Assembly: GCA_014529385.2 (NCBI GenBank)
Contig: CM043955.1
Coordinates: 146,294,640 to 146,358,639, forward strand
Length of the DNA stretch: 64,000 nucleotides
Source: Adiantum capillus-veneris
Lineage: Eukaryota > Streptophyta > Polypodiopsida > Polypodiales > Pteridaceae
Direction of reading: 5' to 3'
Shown: positions 54,561 to 64,000 of the stretch, piece after piece
Numbering within the stretch: the first letter of the stretch is position 1
Layout: every line of letters starts with the position of its first letter
Notes under the pieces: model-generated
Told to the model about the DNA's origin: nothing
The model's input: only the letters and a program-made list of their open reading frames with translations
The model's database searches: none
Program-made: the position numbers and the translations under genes

Positions 54561-55781
54561 AGCACACAACCTCTTGTAGTGAATGAAGATGGAAAGCTTC
54601 GTACATCACAAGCATAACATAAACTTTGTAAAAGCATTAACCACCCCCGGCCTCAGTCCCAAGGCCTCAAACACCTTCAAAGGTGGAGAGAGTTAGCGGG
54701 GAATGAGGGTAGGGAGGAGGAAGAAGAAGTAACATCCGAGAAAGAGATAGTTCCTCACTTTTCATCACTCTTCTTCCATAACATAGCATAATAGCATAAT
54801 AATGATGATGAAGAAGATGGCAAGCTTAAGCATTGACGCATGGCTCTTGGTTGGATTTGTATTCCATAGCCAAGAGTGTTGGTGTACGCTCTCAACTTCT
54901 CAAGAAGCTTGGAGAAGGAGATGGAACTCTTGGACTTTGCACTTCACACAATGTGTGTATGTGTGTGTGTGTGGGAGAGTATACCCCCCAAGCTAGCCCC
55001 TAGATTTCTTGGTCCACCCCCCCTTGTAGCTCATGCTAGAAGATGATTGGAACCCTACAAGCCTAGCCAATCACATGTAGGGTGCATATCAAGCAACCAT
55101 GCTAGCCTTGGGACAAGTGTCCCCCTTTCCCCTTTGAGAGAAAGGACTTGATAAATGCATAATCAATTAAATAAATTAGCTAAATTATCATTGGACCCTT
55201 GAGAGGCCAACCAATAGGCTTTAGGCACACCATGAGGGCAACATGGAGAGGAACTTGACAAGTGTCCTTGTTGCTTCTTTAAATCAAGCTTGTCTTGTGT
55301 GAGGGTGTCTGTGTTTTCTCTCATGCTCCTACAATGAGGGCTCGCCTCCCCTTGAGTAGGGATCATGTTGACTTTTGGGAACACCTTGAACCCCTTAAGC
55401 ACCTTAGTCATGGAGCACCTTAGCACCTTAGTCATTAAACACATCAAGCACCTGAGTTAGCAAGCACGACAAGCACCTCAAGCCTAGGCCGGGTTCCCAC
55501 CTCAACCACAACCCTAGCTTGCCTAAGGTTAACGGACTTTTAACACTAAACTTTGCAGGAATTTAATGAATCTAACCCTAAGGTTTTTAAGCTCCATTAG
55601 CTAGCCTTGCTCTTTGACATATCATCTCTCATTTGGACCTCTTTAACCTTGGCCCCGTGTTGAGATAGATCCATAAGCACTGTCTATATTCTAGCCCTTG
55701 TTCTCGGTTATTCTCCCACATTAAATGATTAGTTTAATATGAAAAATCATTTGGGTTGGTTAGATATTAGATTTTATGACA

Positions 55782-56340
55782 TTACCTCTCTCTTGAAATC
55801 ATAGTGGTCCTCGACTATGAGGTAGAAGAGATAAAGACTTAGTCATTAGTCGATGTTTCTTAGCGGGTAGAGGATCCCTTTTTACCCTACAACATCATTC
55901 GAAGGTGGATCACTAGTCCATATGGGGCTTGGGAGACTTAGTTGCCGCAAGCATGTCTGCCCTTGAGTCCATTTCATTCTCCCATAGTAGAGTGATAAAT
56001 TCTACTTGGTGTGTTTGAGAGACGTCTTCATCACAAACATAATTCTAAGCATGCATACTACTTAAATTTATGCACAATAAAAAGATAATTAGTCTTATAA
56101 GACAAAAACATTGGTCATTTAAAAGAAAAATGTGCATTTACTTACTCTAATGTAGCATTGTAAGCATTGACAAGGTTCATACTATCCTTAAGTTGTATTC
56201 CTTGCATCCATCTAGCATTCCAAAAGGATAATTTTTTAGCTTAATAAGATATTGTCGGGTAATCTTACCATGTCGTAGTACCTTGTCTTCATACCAAAGG
56301 ATTGTTTCGAGTTGTAGCACCTCTTCTTAGTCTTCAATTT
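55782..56340 (-). other. G3 3' internal tail
   Basis: Begins with the polypurine tract (AAGAGAGAGG on the minus strand). It then holds untranslated sequence matched in part by 15,132-15,189 and 46,076-46,155. The chromodomain-like C-terminus of integrase begins near 56,340. Confidence 0.6.
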
Positions 56341-58505
56341 CTAGGGGGTCTTCAATAATTGGTTCTTTTGGTGGCTCTCCTTTGTAGGGCTTAAGTAGGC
56401 TCACATGAAAAGCATTGTGTATGAGCCAATGGTTGGGCCACTTGAGTTGGTAAGCCATCTCATTGATTGGCTTCAATTTCTAGGGGGTCTTCAATAATTG
56501 GTTCTTTTGGTGGCTCTTCTTTGTAGGGCTTAAGTAGGTTCACATGGAAAGCATTTTGTATGAGCCAATGGTTGGGCAACTTGAGTTGGTAATCCATCTC
56601 ATTGATTGGCTTCAATATTTGAAAAAGATGGTTTGTATCTTTTTGCTAGTTTAGCATAATACTTTTGATGGCCCGTAGGATTTTTGCCCATCGTTTGCCT
56701 CAATCGAGCCTTGGAAAACTTAAATAAGACCCAGTCATTTTCCTTGAACGTTAAGGCCCTTATGTGCTTATCAAAAAAAGTTTTTTGCCTTTGTTGAGAG
56801 ATGGATATAGCCTCCTTAATCTTTTGAAAAGATTCTTATAGGTCACAGCTATACTCATCGGTAGCGAAGATCTTCCCATTTACTTTAAGAAGCAAGGGAC
56901 ATTTAGGTCTTCCCTCTATGATCTCAAAAGGTGCCTTTCTCATAGTAGTATGGACAGTATTATTGTACGCATACTCTACAAGGGGTAAGTACTTTTTCCA
57001 TTGTGAGTGTTGATCTATTTCTGTAACATAAGTCTTTAGTAGATCGAGAATCGTAAGATAAGCTTTCTCACTTTGGCCATCCGTTTGTGGATGATAGGCC
57101 GAAGAGACATTCAATCTTGTACCTAGATATTCAAAGAGAAATTTCCAAAAATTATTGGTTATTCTAGGATCTCTATTTTGACACAATGGTTGTGTGAAAT
57201 CCATGGTGTTTGAAAATCTGAGATATGAAGAGAGTTGCCATTTGGTGTGCCTTAATAGTCTTTTTAACAAGAATAAAGTGTGCTTGCTTCCTAAACTTGT
57301 CAACTATTGTCTCTATTCCCGTATTCCCATTGATAGACTTGGGTAATCCAAAGATAAAATCCATGGATATACTCCCCCATGGTGAATTAGGGATTGGTAG
57401 TGGTTGGCATAATCCAGGTTGCTTCCCACTATCATATTTGATATTTTGGCATACCACACATTTTGAAACATACTCTTGTATATCCACTTTCATGGTAGGC
57501 CAATAGAAGTACATCTCTACTCCTTGAAGAGTAGGTTGAATACCTCTATGCCCCACATAGGGAGGAGCATGGGATTCATACATGACTTTCTCACAAAGGG
57601 AGTGGGTAACACATAACCTATTTCCATGGAGAAGATAACCATCCTGCAAGGTGAATGGTTCTTCTTTCTTCCCCAATGCAAGGGCTGACATTATGTCTTT
57701 AAATTATGGATCAGTAGCATACTCATCTATCATAGAAGATAGATCATTGTGAGTTGCTATAGACATCGCATTAACTCTTGGTCGTCATGAAAGTGCATCG
57801 GCCACTTGATTGTGCTTACCAGCAATGTGAACAAATATGAAAATAAAGTTGCGGAAGAAATTTTGCCCACCTCATTTGTTTTTCGAAAAGATTGGTTTAG
57901 TCATGAAGTACTTGAGACGTTGGTGGTCCGTTCGCAAAATAAAAGGAGTCCCCATTAGATAGTGCTTCCATGTGTCTAGGGTATGTAGAACATCTAAAAG
58001 CTCTTTTCATATATGCCCAAGACTCGTTCATCGGCATTGAGCCTTCGGCTGTCATATGCTATGGCAACCCCTTCTTGAAGCAAAACTACTCCAAGGAAAT
58101 CACCACAAGCATCACATTGGACCTCAAATGGCTTTGAGAGATCCGGAAGCATAAGGACTAGTTGGGAGGTAAGCTTATCTTTGAGCTTGTCAACATCATT
58201 TTGCTCTTTAGCAGTCCATGAGTACTTAACGTTTTCTTTGTTAAGTCATGCAATGGTCCTATTATTTGAGAGAATTTGACTTAAAGCATCTATAGTATGC
58301 ACACATACCAATAAAGCTTCGTAGCTCATGTAGATTCCTTGGATTAGGCCATGCTTTTATTACCTCCAACTTTGATGGATTCATACAGATACCATCTTGA
58401 AGGATAATATGACCTAAGTATCAAATCTCTTGAAGGAAAAATTCGCTCTTCTTTTGATTGATAAAAGCTTGTTCTCTCTCAAAGCTTTGAAAAATTACCT
58501 GAAGA
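56220..58505 (-). pseudogene. G3 pol pseudogene: end of RT, RNase H, integrase, chromodomain
   Basis: Read right to left, 58,505-58,300 gives the RT end (INQKKSEFF, YLGHIILQDGICMNPSKLE, LHELRSFIGMCAYYR) and 58,290-57,800 gives RNase H remnants. 57,691-57,173 is integrase with H2C2 (HAPPYVGHRG...CVVCQ) and core start SMDFIFGLPKS. 57,303-56,836 gives SSAYHPQTDGQSEKAYLTIL and LPLVEYAYNNTVHTT. Tail sequence with QLKLPNHWLIHNAFHVSLLK follows, then a segment like a chromodomain (HGKITRQYLIKLKNYP, about 56,270-56,220), typical of chromoviruses. Many stops. The RT is cut at 58,505 by C2. Confidence 0.85.
56341..56618 (-). repeat. 139-bp tandem duplication in G3 integrase tail
   Basis: 56,341-56,479 and 56,480-56,618 are near-identical units starting CTAGGGGGTCTTCAATAATT. 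139 is not a multiple of three, so the duplication shifts the frame and postdates coding function. Confidence 0.93.
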
Positions 58506-58736
58506 TGTTGTGTTACCATATACATGTGATAGTGATGTGTGTGAACACACTAGGACTACCGAGGCATTTTTCCCTCTTTAAGAGGTTTTTTCACCCGTGC
58601 ATTGTATATATGCCTATCACTCTAGGTCTATATATCTTTCTATTGCACACTAAGTAATACACTCTTAGTTGTGTGCCTTGAGCTTCCTTCGTCTTCTCCA
58701 AGCTATGTGTGTTTTTCTCCAACCCTAATTCCAACA
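58506..58736 (+). repeat. C2 5' LTR
   Basis: 231 bp, TGTTGTGTTACC...AATTCCAACA, followed by the primer site. No second copy exists in the window. Confidence 0.8.
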
Positions 58737-58738
58737 AT

Positions 58739-58750
58739 TGGTATCAGAGC
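58739..58750 (+). promoter_or_regulatory. C2 primer binding site (tRNA-Met type)
   Basis: TGGTATCAGAGC, two bases after the LTR end, identical to the C1 site. Confidence 0.93.
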
Positions 58751-59063
58751 GAGTTGCGTCCTCCCGGGCTTAGTCGCCACCAGCTCCAACACATGCCTGT
58801 TTGCTTTCTCCGATTTCAGTGAGCTTTGGCGAGCGTTTGCAAGTCGACAAAATTTCTGATTCGAGCCCATTTCGGTCTCCGTTTCCAGTACAGGCAGGTC
58901 TGCACAGGCAATTTTGTCATTTAGTGCAAAATTTTTGTCAGTCCTGTTTTCTGCATAACATGTCCTATATAGTCTACTGCGGGTTCTGCTATATAGCACG
59001 TGCTGGTCTCACTTAGCTTCTCCTCATTTCGGGCAATTTTCACATCAGGTGCAAACATTTTCC

Positions 59064-62000
59064 ATGGCTGACAACAACACAGATGTGTTCAAGATGTTTG
59101 CTGTTGTGGCCAGTTTGGATGCGGACAATTAACCTATGTGGGCTTACATGATGCAACATGTTCTTGTGTCAAAGGGCGTCTAGAATATTGTGTAGGGCAT
59201 TGATGTACGTCCTAGTTCTGAGGATGTAGGCAATATTGAGGATGTTGCAATCTTGGTGCAAGGATTGCTGCTGTTAGAGTTGTTTTGCCTACGGCATTAG
59301 TCCTCACATTTGTTTAGCAAAATCTGCAAAACAGGCTTGGAATATTTTGGCTAGTCTTTATGCAAGCCGCAATGAGGCAAAAATTTCTTTGCTGCATAAA
59401 GAGCTCGAATCAAAGATTATGCATGAGGAAGATGATATGGACACTTTCCTTACAGTGTCAAGCATATCAATGAGCAACTTATTTCTACAGGTGAAGTCAT
59501 TTCAAACAGTTCCCTTATGCAGACTGCTCTTGATGCCTTACCAGATTCTTACAAGACTTTTGATAGTACTTGGAGACTTATGATCCAAGGAAATCCTGAA
59601 GTTGTCAAGTTTGATGCATTATGCACATTGCTGTTGCAAGAGTCACTTTCCAGAAGAAACATGACTAGACAGGTGCAGTTGAACAGGCCTTTATTTCTTC
59701 TCAAAGAAAGGGTGGTAACAGCAATGCAGCCACTTCTTATGGTTCTGCTACGAGTGGCAAAACTTCTGTTCCCAATGCTTCTGCTGGCAGCACTTCGTCT
59801 GGCAATTCTGGTGATAAGGGCAAAAAGAAGATGCGTTGCTATTATTGTAAATCTAATGATCACTTGATCAAGCAGTGTACTAAGTTGAAGGCCAACGAGT
59901 CTAAGAAGAAAGAGGGTGGTTCCACTGCAAATGCTGATTCCACTACAAATGCAGCCATTGTCGAGTTTTTAGTGAAAGGAGAATGTGATGCTGATGTTGA
60001 TGTTGAATGGGCTTTTAGTGCAGAGTGCACTTACAATCTTGTTGTCCATGATGCATGCATGTCAGTTGTTGTAGATTCACATGTGTGGTATTTTGACAGT
60101 GGTGCTACAAAGCACATTACCTCACATCGTGAATTGTTCACCTCTCTCGAGTTTGTCCCTCATGGGAATTCAATCACTTGTGCCAACAATGCCTCTTATC
60201 CGGTTCAGGGAGTTGGAAAGTTGTGCTTACTGCTGCAAATGGCAGTTCTTTCACACTTGCTGATGCACTTTATGTACCTGGGATCAAGAAGAATTTTTTG
60301 TCTGTATTTGCACTTGCTAGACTTGGACTTGTAGTTAAATTTGTGGATGACAGATGTACAGTTCATGATCTCAATTTTGGTGATGAAATTGTTGCATCTG
60401 GTCTTTGTGTTGTGGGCTGTATAAGCTCACTTTGTATGACAAGTATGGAGAAAATTTTGCAAATGCAGTTGCAAATTCAACGGATGTTTCAGATGCAAAA
60501 TTGTGGCATGCATGTTGTGGGCATCTGAATTTTACCAGTTTGCTGCGTTTGAAGAAATCTGATATGGTTGCTTCTTTGCCGCCTCTTGAAGCACTTGTCA
60601 AACATGTTTGTGAAGGCTGTATTTTGGGTAAAATGCAGCGTTCTAAGTTTCCAAAGGATGGTTCAATTAGGGCCACATGCAGGTTACAGCTTGTGCATAG
60701 TGATGTTTGTGTACCCATGCAAATTCCATCCTCGGGCAATTATCTGTACTTCGTGACTTTCATTGATGATTACTCCAGGCATGCATGGGTATTTCCGTTT
60801 AAAGCAAAGTCCGAAGTTTTTATGTGCTTCAAACAATTTCTGGCTATGGCTGAAAACGTCTTGAAATCTACTATGGACACCCTTCGTTCCGATCGAGGGG
60901 GGAGTATATGTCTCATGAATTTAATGAATTTTTGGCTAGTCGTGGGATAAAACACCAACGTGCAGTGCCTTATACGCCTCATCAAAATGGTGTAGCTGAG
61001 AGAAAAAACAGGTCGCTTACAAAAATGGTACGATGTATGGTCAAAAGTCAAGCTTTGCTGCATTCTTTTTGGCTTGAGGCCATCATGTGTGCCACTTATG
61101 TACTTAACAGGCGTCCTACGAAATCTTTCAATCTATTACTCCATATGAAGAATGGCATGATAGAAAGCCTTCTATTGAGCACATGCGTGTTTTTGGCTAT
61201 TTGACATATGCTTTGGTGCTACAAACACAGCGTTAAAAATTGGTTGATAAGGGTGTCAAATGTATATTTGTTGGTTATAGTGCTGAAAGCAAAGGTTCTA
61301 AGTTGTATCATCCACAAACAAAGCGTATTCTAGTTTCACGGGATATAGTGTTTGTGGAAGATTCTGTTCAGCCCATGTTGTCATGTACTAGAGATAGGAC
61401 ATTTATGACACTTCGTTGCCTCTTTTCAGTGGTGGAATTTCGAATGTAAATTCCAATGAGGCAAATGCACTACCTATGGGGGTGTCCAAAAATGTTACAG
61501 ATCAGCCTATTATTGATGCAGATGTGCATGATGTACTTGATGAGGAAAGGGCTAAAAATGAGAAGGCTAGAGGTATGCCAAAATGGTTGGTGCATACATT
61601 GCGTGACAGTAAATTGGATGCACTCGTTCAGGCTCTCGCCATGCATCTTATACATCAGATTGTTATGCTTTGGCTATGTCTAGCTTACATGATGTTGAGG
61701 AACCTCTCTCTTTTGATGAAGCACAAAATGCAAAAAATTGGGCGGCTGTCATGCAATCAGAATATGATGCACTTATAGAAAATGACACATGGACTTTATG
61801 TGATTTCTCTCCTTGCAAAAAGGCCATTGGTACAAACTGGGTTTACAAGTTGAAATGCAAACTGGATGGTGAGGTTGATCACCATAAGGCTCGACTTGTT
61901 GCAAAAGGCTATGCGCAGAAAAAAGGCATAGATTATGAAGAAAATTTTGCTCCCACTTGTTGTATGACTACTGTTCGTTTTATATGTGCATTGGCAACTC

Positions 62001-62239
62001 ATTTTGGTTGGGATGTACATCAATCAGACATTGTTACTGCTTTCTTGAATGGTGACATGTTTGAGGAAATTTATGTAACGCAGCCTCGTGGTTTTGCCAT
62101 GAAAGGACAAGAGGACAAAGTGTGCAGATGTAATAAGGCTTTGTACGGGCTGAAGCAATCTCCTCATGCTTGGTATGAGAAAGCTGACACTCATTTGGTC
62201 AAACAAGGCTTTTGTAGCAGTCCAGCAGAAAATTATTAA
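59064..62239 (+). pseudogene. C2 gag-pol pseudogene, truncated in reverse transcriptase
   Basis: Gag starts at 59,064 (MADNNTDVFKMF) with early stops at 59,129 and later. 59,347-59,700 carries 'LDALPDSYKTFDSTWRLM' and a zinc knuckle CYYCKSNDHLIKQC follows (59,834). Protease is WYFDSGATKHIT (60,088). GAG-pre-integrase WHACCGHLNF and the integrase core (LVHSDVCVPM, FIDDYSRHAWVF, LRSDRGG, PHQNGVAERKNRS) run 60,500-61,010. Reverse transcriptase begins at about 61,740 (NDTWTLCDFSPCKKAIGTNW, KARLVAKGYAQKKGIDYEE, VTAFLNGDMFEEIYV, CNKALYGLKQSPHAWY). It stops before the Y-V-D-D motif. Multiple frameshifts. Confidence 0.9.
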
Positions 62240-62404
62240 GACTATAGTTCCCAACGGTGTACCTCAAACTAAGTCCTTCTCAACCAAGATACTAGATCCC
62301 TGTCCCACTTACCCTATTGCAATGAACAGGTCCAACCTTTCATGGACAACTTAAGGACCTCTCTTCTTAAGCAAGAAAAGAGAAACCAATAGCTTTGATA
62401 CCAA
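62233..62404 (-). other. G3 5' leader and primer binding site
   Basis: The minus strand after the right LTR reads TTGGTATCAAAGCTATTGG, a tRNA-Met-type primer site (plus-strand coordinates 62,386-62,404), then about 150 bp of leader up to the junction with C2. The G3 gag, protease and most of reverse transcriptase should lie here and are missing. Confidence 0.7.
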
Positions 62405-63797
62405 TGTAATGGAAATGGCCTATGAACTTTAAGAATAGCGGAATTAAGAGAATTAGAGTGAGAATTTTCATGAGACTACTTTGAGAACATAGAGGGTGAA
62501 CTTATTTAGCGGTAGCAGCATAACCATTATACTTAATTAACATGGCATGAACAATACTTTGCAAGAGAAATAATTAGAGAACATGACAACAATTGAGGAC
62601 CGTATTTATGTGGAGCCCCGGTCCCCCCTCCAACAGGCGTTTATACTATAGGTTCTCCCATAAAGAGAGACTTGGTACAATACAATCTTTGTGTTCCTTG
62701 TGACCTAGGTGATGCAATGAAGATAGAAAGCTTCATACATCACAAGCATAACATAAACTTTCTAAAAGAATTAACCATCCTCGCCCTCAATCCCAAGGCC
62801 TCAAACACCTTCGAAGGTGGAGAGAGCTAGTGGGAAATGAGGGTAGGGAAGTGAAAGAAGAAGTAACATATGAGAAAGAGATAGTTCCTCACTTATTATC
62901 ACTCTTCTTACATAGCATAGCATAATAGCACAATAATGATGATGAAGAAGATTGCAAGCTTAAGCATTGAACAATGGCTCTTGGTTGGATTTGCATTCCA
63001 TAGCCAAGAGTGTTGGTATAGGCTCTCAACTTCTCAACAAGCTTGGGAAAGGAGATGGAGCTCTTGCACTTTGCACTTTGCACTTTGCACTTTTCACACT
63101 GAGAGAGTGTGTGTGTGGGAGAGTATAGCCCCCAAGCTTCCTTGGTCAACCCCCCCTTGTAGCTCATGCTAGAAGGTGATTGCACCTCTACAAGCCTAGC
63201 CAATCACATGCAGGGTGCAATCAAGCAACCATGCTAGCGATAAGTGTCTCCCTTTCCCCTTTGAGAGAGAGGACTTGATAAATGCATAATCTACTAAATA
63301 AATTAGCTAAATTATCATTGGACCCCTTGAGAGGCCAACCAATAAGCTTTAGGCACACCATAAGGGCAACATGGAGAGGAACTTGACAAGTGTCCTTGTT
63401 GCTTCTTTAGACCAAGCTTGTTTTGTGTGAGGGTGCGTGTGTTCTCTCTCCTGCTCCTATCATGTTGACTTTTGGGAACACCTTGAACCCCTTAAGAACC
63501 TTAGTCATGGAGTACCTTAGCACCTTAGTCATTAAGCACCTTAAGCACCTTAGTAATCAAGCACGACAAGCAACTCAAGCAACTCAAGCTTGGGCTAGGT
63601 TCCTACCTCAAGCACAGCCCTAGCTTGCCTAAGGTCAAAGGAGTTTTAACACTAAACTTTGGAGGTCTTTAATGAAGCTAACCCTAAGGTCTTTAGATCC
63701 ATTAGCTAACCTTTCTCTTTGACATACCATCTCTCATTGGGACCCCTTTAACCTTGGCCCCGTGTTAAGATAGATCCATAAGCACATGTTTATATTA
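62405..63797 (-). repeat. G3 5' LTR (lacking its last ~90 bp)
   Basis: Aligns with the two blocks of the left LTR. It contains the uninterrupted CACTA target 'gatgcaatgaagat' (62,711-62,724). It stops at 'tttatatta', where a new LTR copy begins, so the part matching 55,700-55,781 is missing. Confidence 0.88.
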
Positions 63798-64000
63798 TGT
63801 AATGGAAATGTCCTGTTAACTTTGAGAGTAGCGGAAATTAGAGAAAGTACTTTTGGTAAACTACTTTGAGAGCGTAGCGGGTGAACTTAATTGATGGTAG
63901 TAACAAAACATAGCATTTAGTTAACTTGGCATGAACAATATTTTTGCAAGAGAGAGTTTAGAGAACATGACAACAGTTGAGGACCAGATTTATGTGGAGA
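63798..64000 (-). repeat. Additional G3-family LTR copy, cut by the window end
   Basis: TGTAATGGAAATGTCC restarts the LTR directly after 63,797 and follows the other copies to the last base (for example CTTGGCATGAACAATA and CCAGATTTATGTGGAG). It is more diverged from copies at 46,156 and 62,405 than they are from each other. Confidence 0.88.

Larger units (their letters stand above)
46459..54581 (+). mobile_element. Full-length CACTA (En/Spm) transposon, 8.1 kb
   Basis: The element begins CACTACAAGAGG (46,459-46,470), ends CCTCTTGTAGTG (54,570-54,581) and is flanked by the 3-bp target duplication AAT (46,456-46,458 and 54,582-54,584). The uninterrupted target exists at 62,701-62,740, where 'gatgcaatgaagat' has AAT once. 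Internally it carries subterminal repeats, microsatellite/minisatellite arrays, a captured HIPP gene fragment, a TNP2-type transposase gene and a TNPA-type gene. Two coding genes plus full termini suggest an autonomous design, though the transposase gene shows defects. Confidence 0.97.
46156..55781 (-). repeat. G3 3' LTR, split by the CACTA element
   Basis: Blocks 46,156-46,458 and 54,582-55,781 together align with 62,405-63,797. Without the CACTA it is about 1.5 kb. The open frame 54,802-54,996 inside it (MMMKKMASLSI...) recurs at 62,936 in the other LTR and has no known family. Confidence 0.88.
58506..62232 (+). mobile_element. C2: truncated Ty1/copia element inserted in G3
   Basis: A 5' LTR (58,506-58,736) and the tRNA-Met primer site are followed by gag, protease, integrase and the first half of reverse transcriptase. 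The sequence then joins G3 leader sequence at about 62,233. There is no RNase H, polypurine tract or 3' LTR. The left insertion edge (target GAAGA, 58,501-58,505) cannot be matched because the right end is deleted. Confidence 0.88.
46156..63797 (-). mobile_element. G3: chromovirus-like Ty3/gypsy element with nested CACTA and copia
   Basis: On the plus strand the LTRs start TGTAATGGAAATG (46,156 and 62,405). The left LTR ends ATTTTATGACA at 55,781. Minus-strand signals fit: the primer site TTGGTATCAAAGC sits left of the right LTR (62,391-62,404 on the plus strand), and an AAGAGAGAGG polypurine tract sits right of the left LTR (about 55,784-55,793). The internal region keeps part of reverse transcriptase/RNase H, integrase and a chromodomain-like tail; gag and protease are missing. 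CACTA and C2 are inserted into it. Confidence 0.85.

Noticed and set aside
54802..54996. Small gene, repeated at 62,936
   Set aside because: Lies inside both copies of the G3 LTR and has no recognisable domain; the start MMMKK arises from an ATGATGATGAAG run.
1..64000. tRNA, rRNA or intact host protein-coding gene
   Set aside because: tRNA-like strings (TGGTATCAGAGC and TGGCGCC...CCGGGG) are primer sites next to LTRs, and every readable protein-like region belongs to an element or is unrecognised and broken.

Overview
This window looks like plant nuclear DNA made almost entirely of nested transposable elements. The evidence is Ty3/gypsy and Ty1/copia elements with plant-type primer sites (tRNA-Asp-like and tRNA-Met-like), a CACTA (En/Spm) transposon with introns, LINE remnants, and many long (GA)n/(CT)n/(CA)n microsatellites. 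I see no intact host gene and no tRNA or rRNA gene. The gypsy integrase style reminds me of seed-free vascular plants such as ferns, but that is a memory-based guess. All similarity statements are by eye; no search was run.

Layout. 1-473 is the 3' end of one CACTA element, inserted in a decayed, unrecognised minus-strand coding region (474-2100). 2.1-15.2 kb holds older debris: an LTR-like direct repeat, a LINE ORF1/zinc-knuckle fragment (+), an L1 ORF1p-like pseudogene (-), a LINE ORF2 pseudogene (-, about 10.9-14.1 kb) and several microsatellites. 15,190-46,075 is a 'Russian doll'. An outer minus-strand gypsy element (G1, TSD GCTAG) is split by a plus-strand gypsy element (G2, 16,780-39,050, TSD CCTAG). 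The 5' LTR of G2 is in turn split by a minus-strand non-autonomous copia element (C1, 17,332-20,987, TSD ATTAG). 46,156-63,797 is a chromovirus-like minus-strand gypsy (G3). Its left LTR contains a full-length CACTA element (46,459-54,581, TSD AAT), and its reverse transcriptase is interrupted by a truncated plus-strand copia (C2, 58,506-about 62,232). A further copy of the G3 LTR begins at 63,798 and runs off the window.

How the parts work. G1 and G2 share tRNA-Asp-like primer sites and a downstream region with repeated W-[VI]-P-K motifs, so they are probably relatives. Both have lost reverse transcriptase. G2 also carries a second aspartic-protease-like domain downstream of integrase and a roughly 1,120-codon additional ORF broken only by four in-frame stops. 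It has two clusters of a 24-bp palindrome, one in the leader and one on a 286-bp period just upstream of the additional ORF. The CACTA element encodes a TNP2-type transposase and a TNPA/Ptta-type protein and has hairpin-forming subterminal repeats. It also carries a captured fragment of a host heavy-metal-associated isoprenylated plant protein (HIPP) gene, including the metal-binding C-x-x-C and the terminal CaaX box.

The strongest items for follow-up are the HIPP capture, the palindrome arrays in G2, the additional ORF and second protease of G2, and the empty-site paralogue (62.7 kb) that proves the CACTA insertion.
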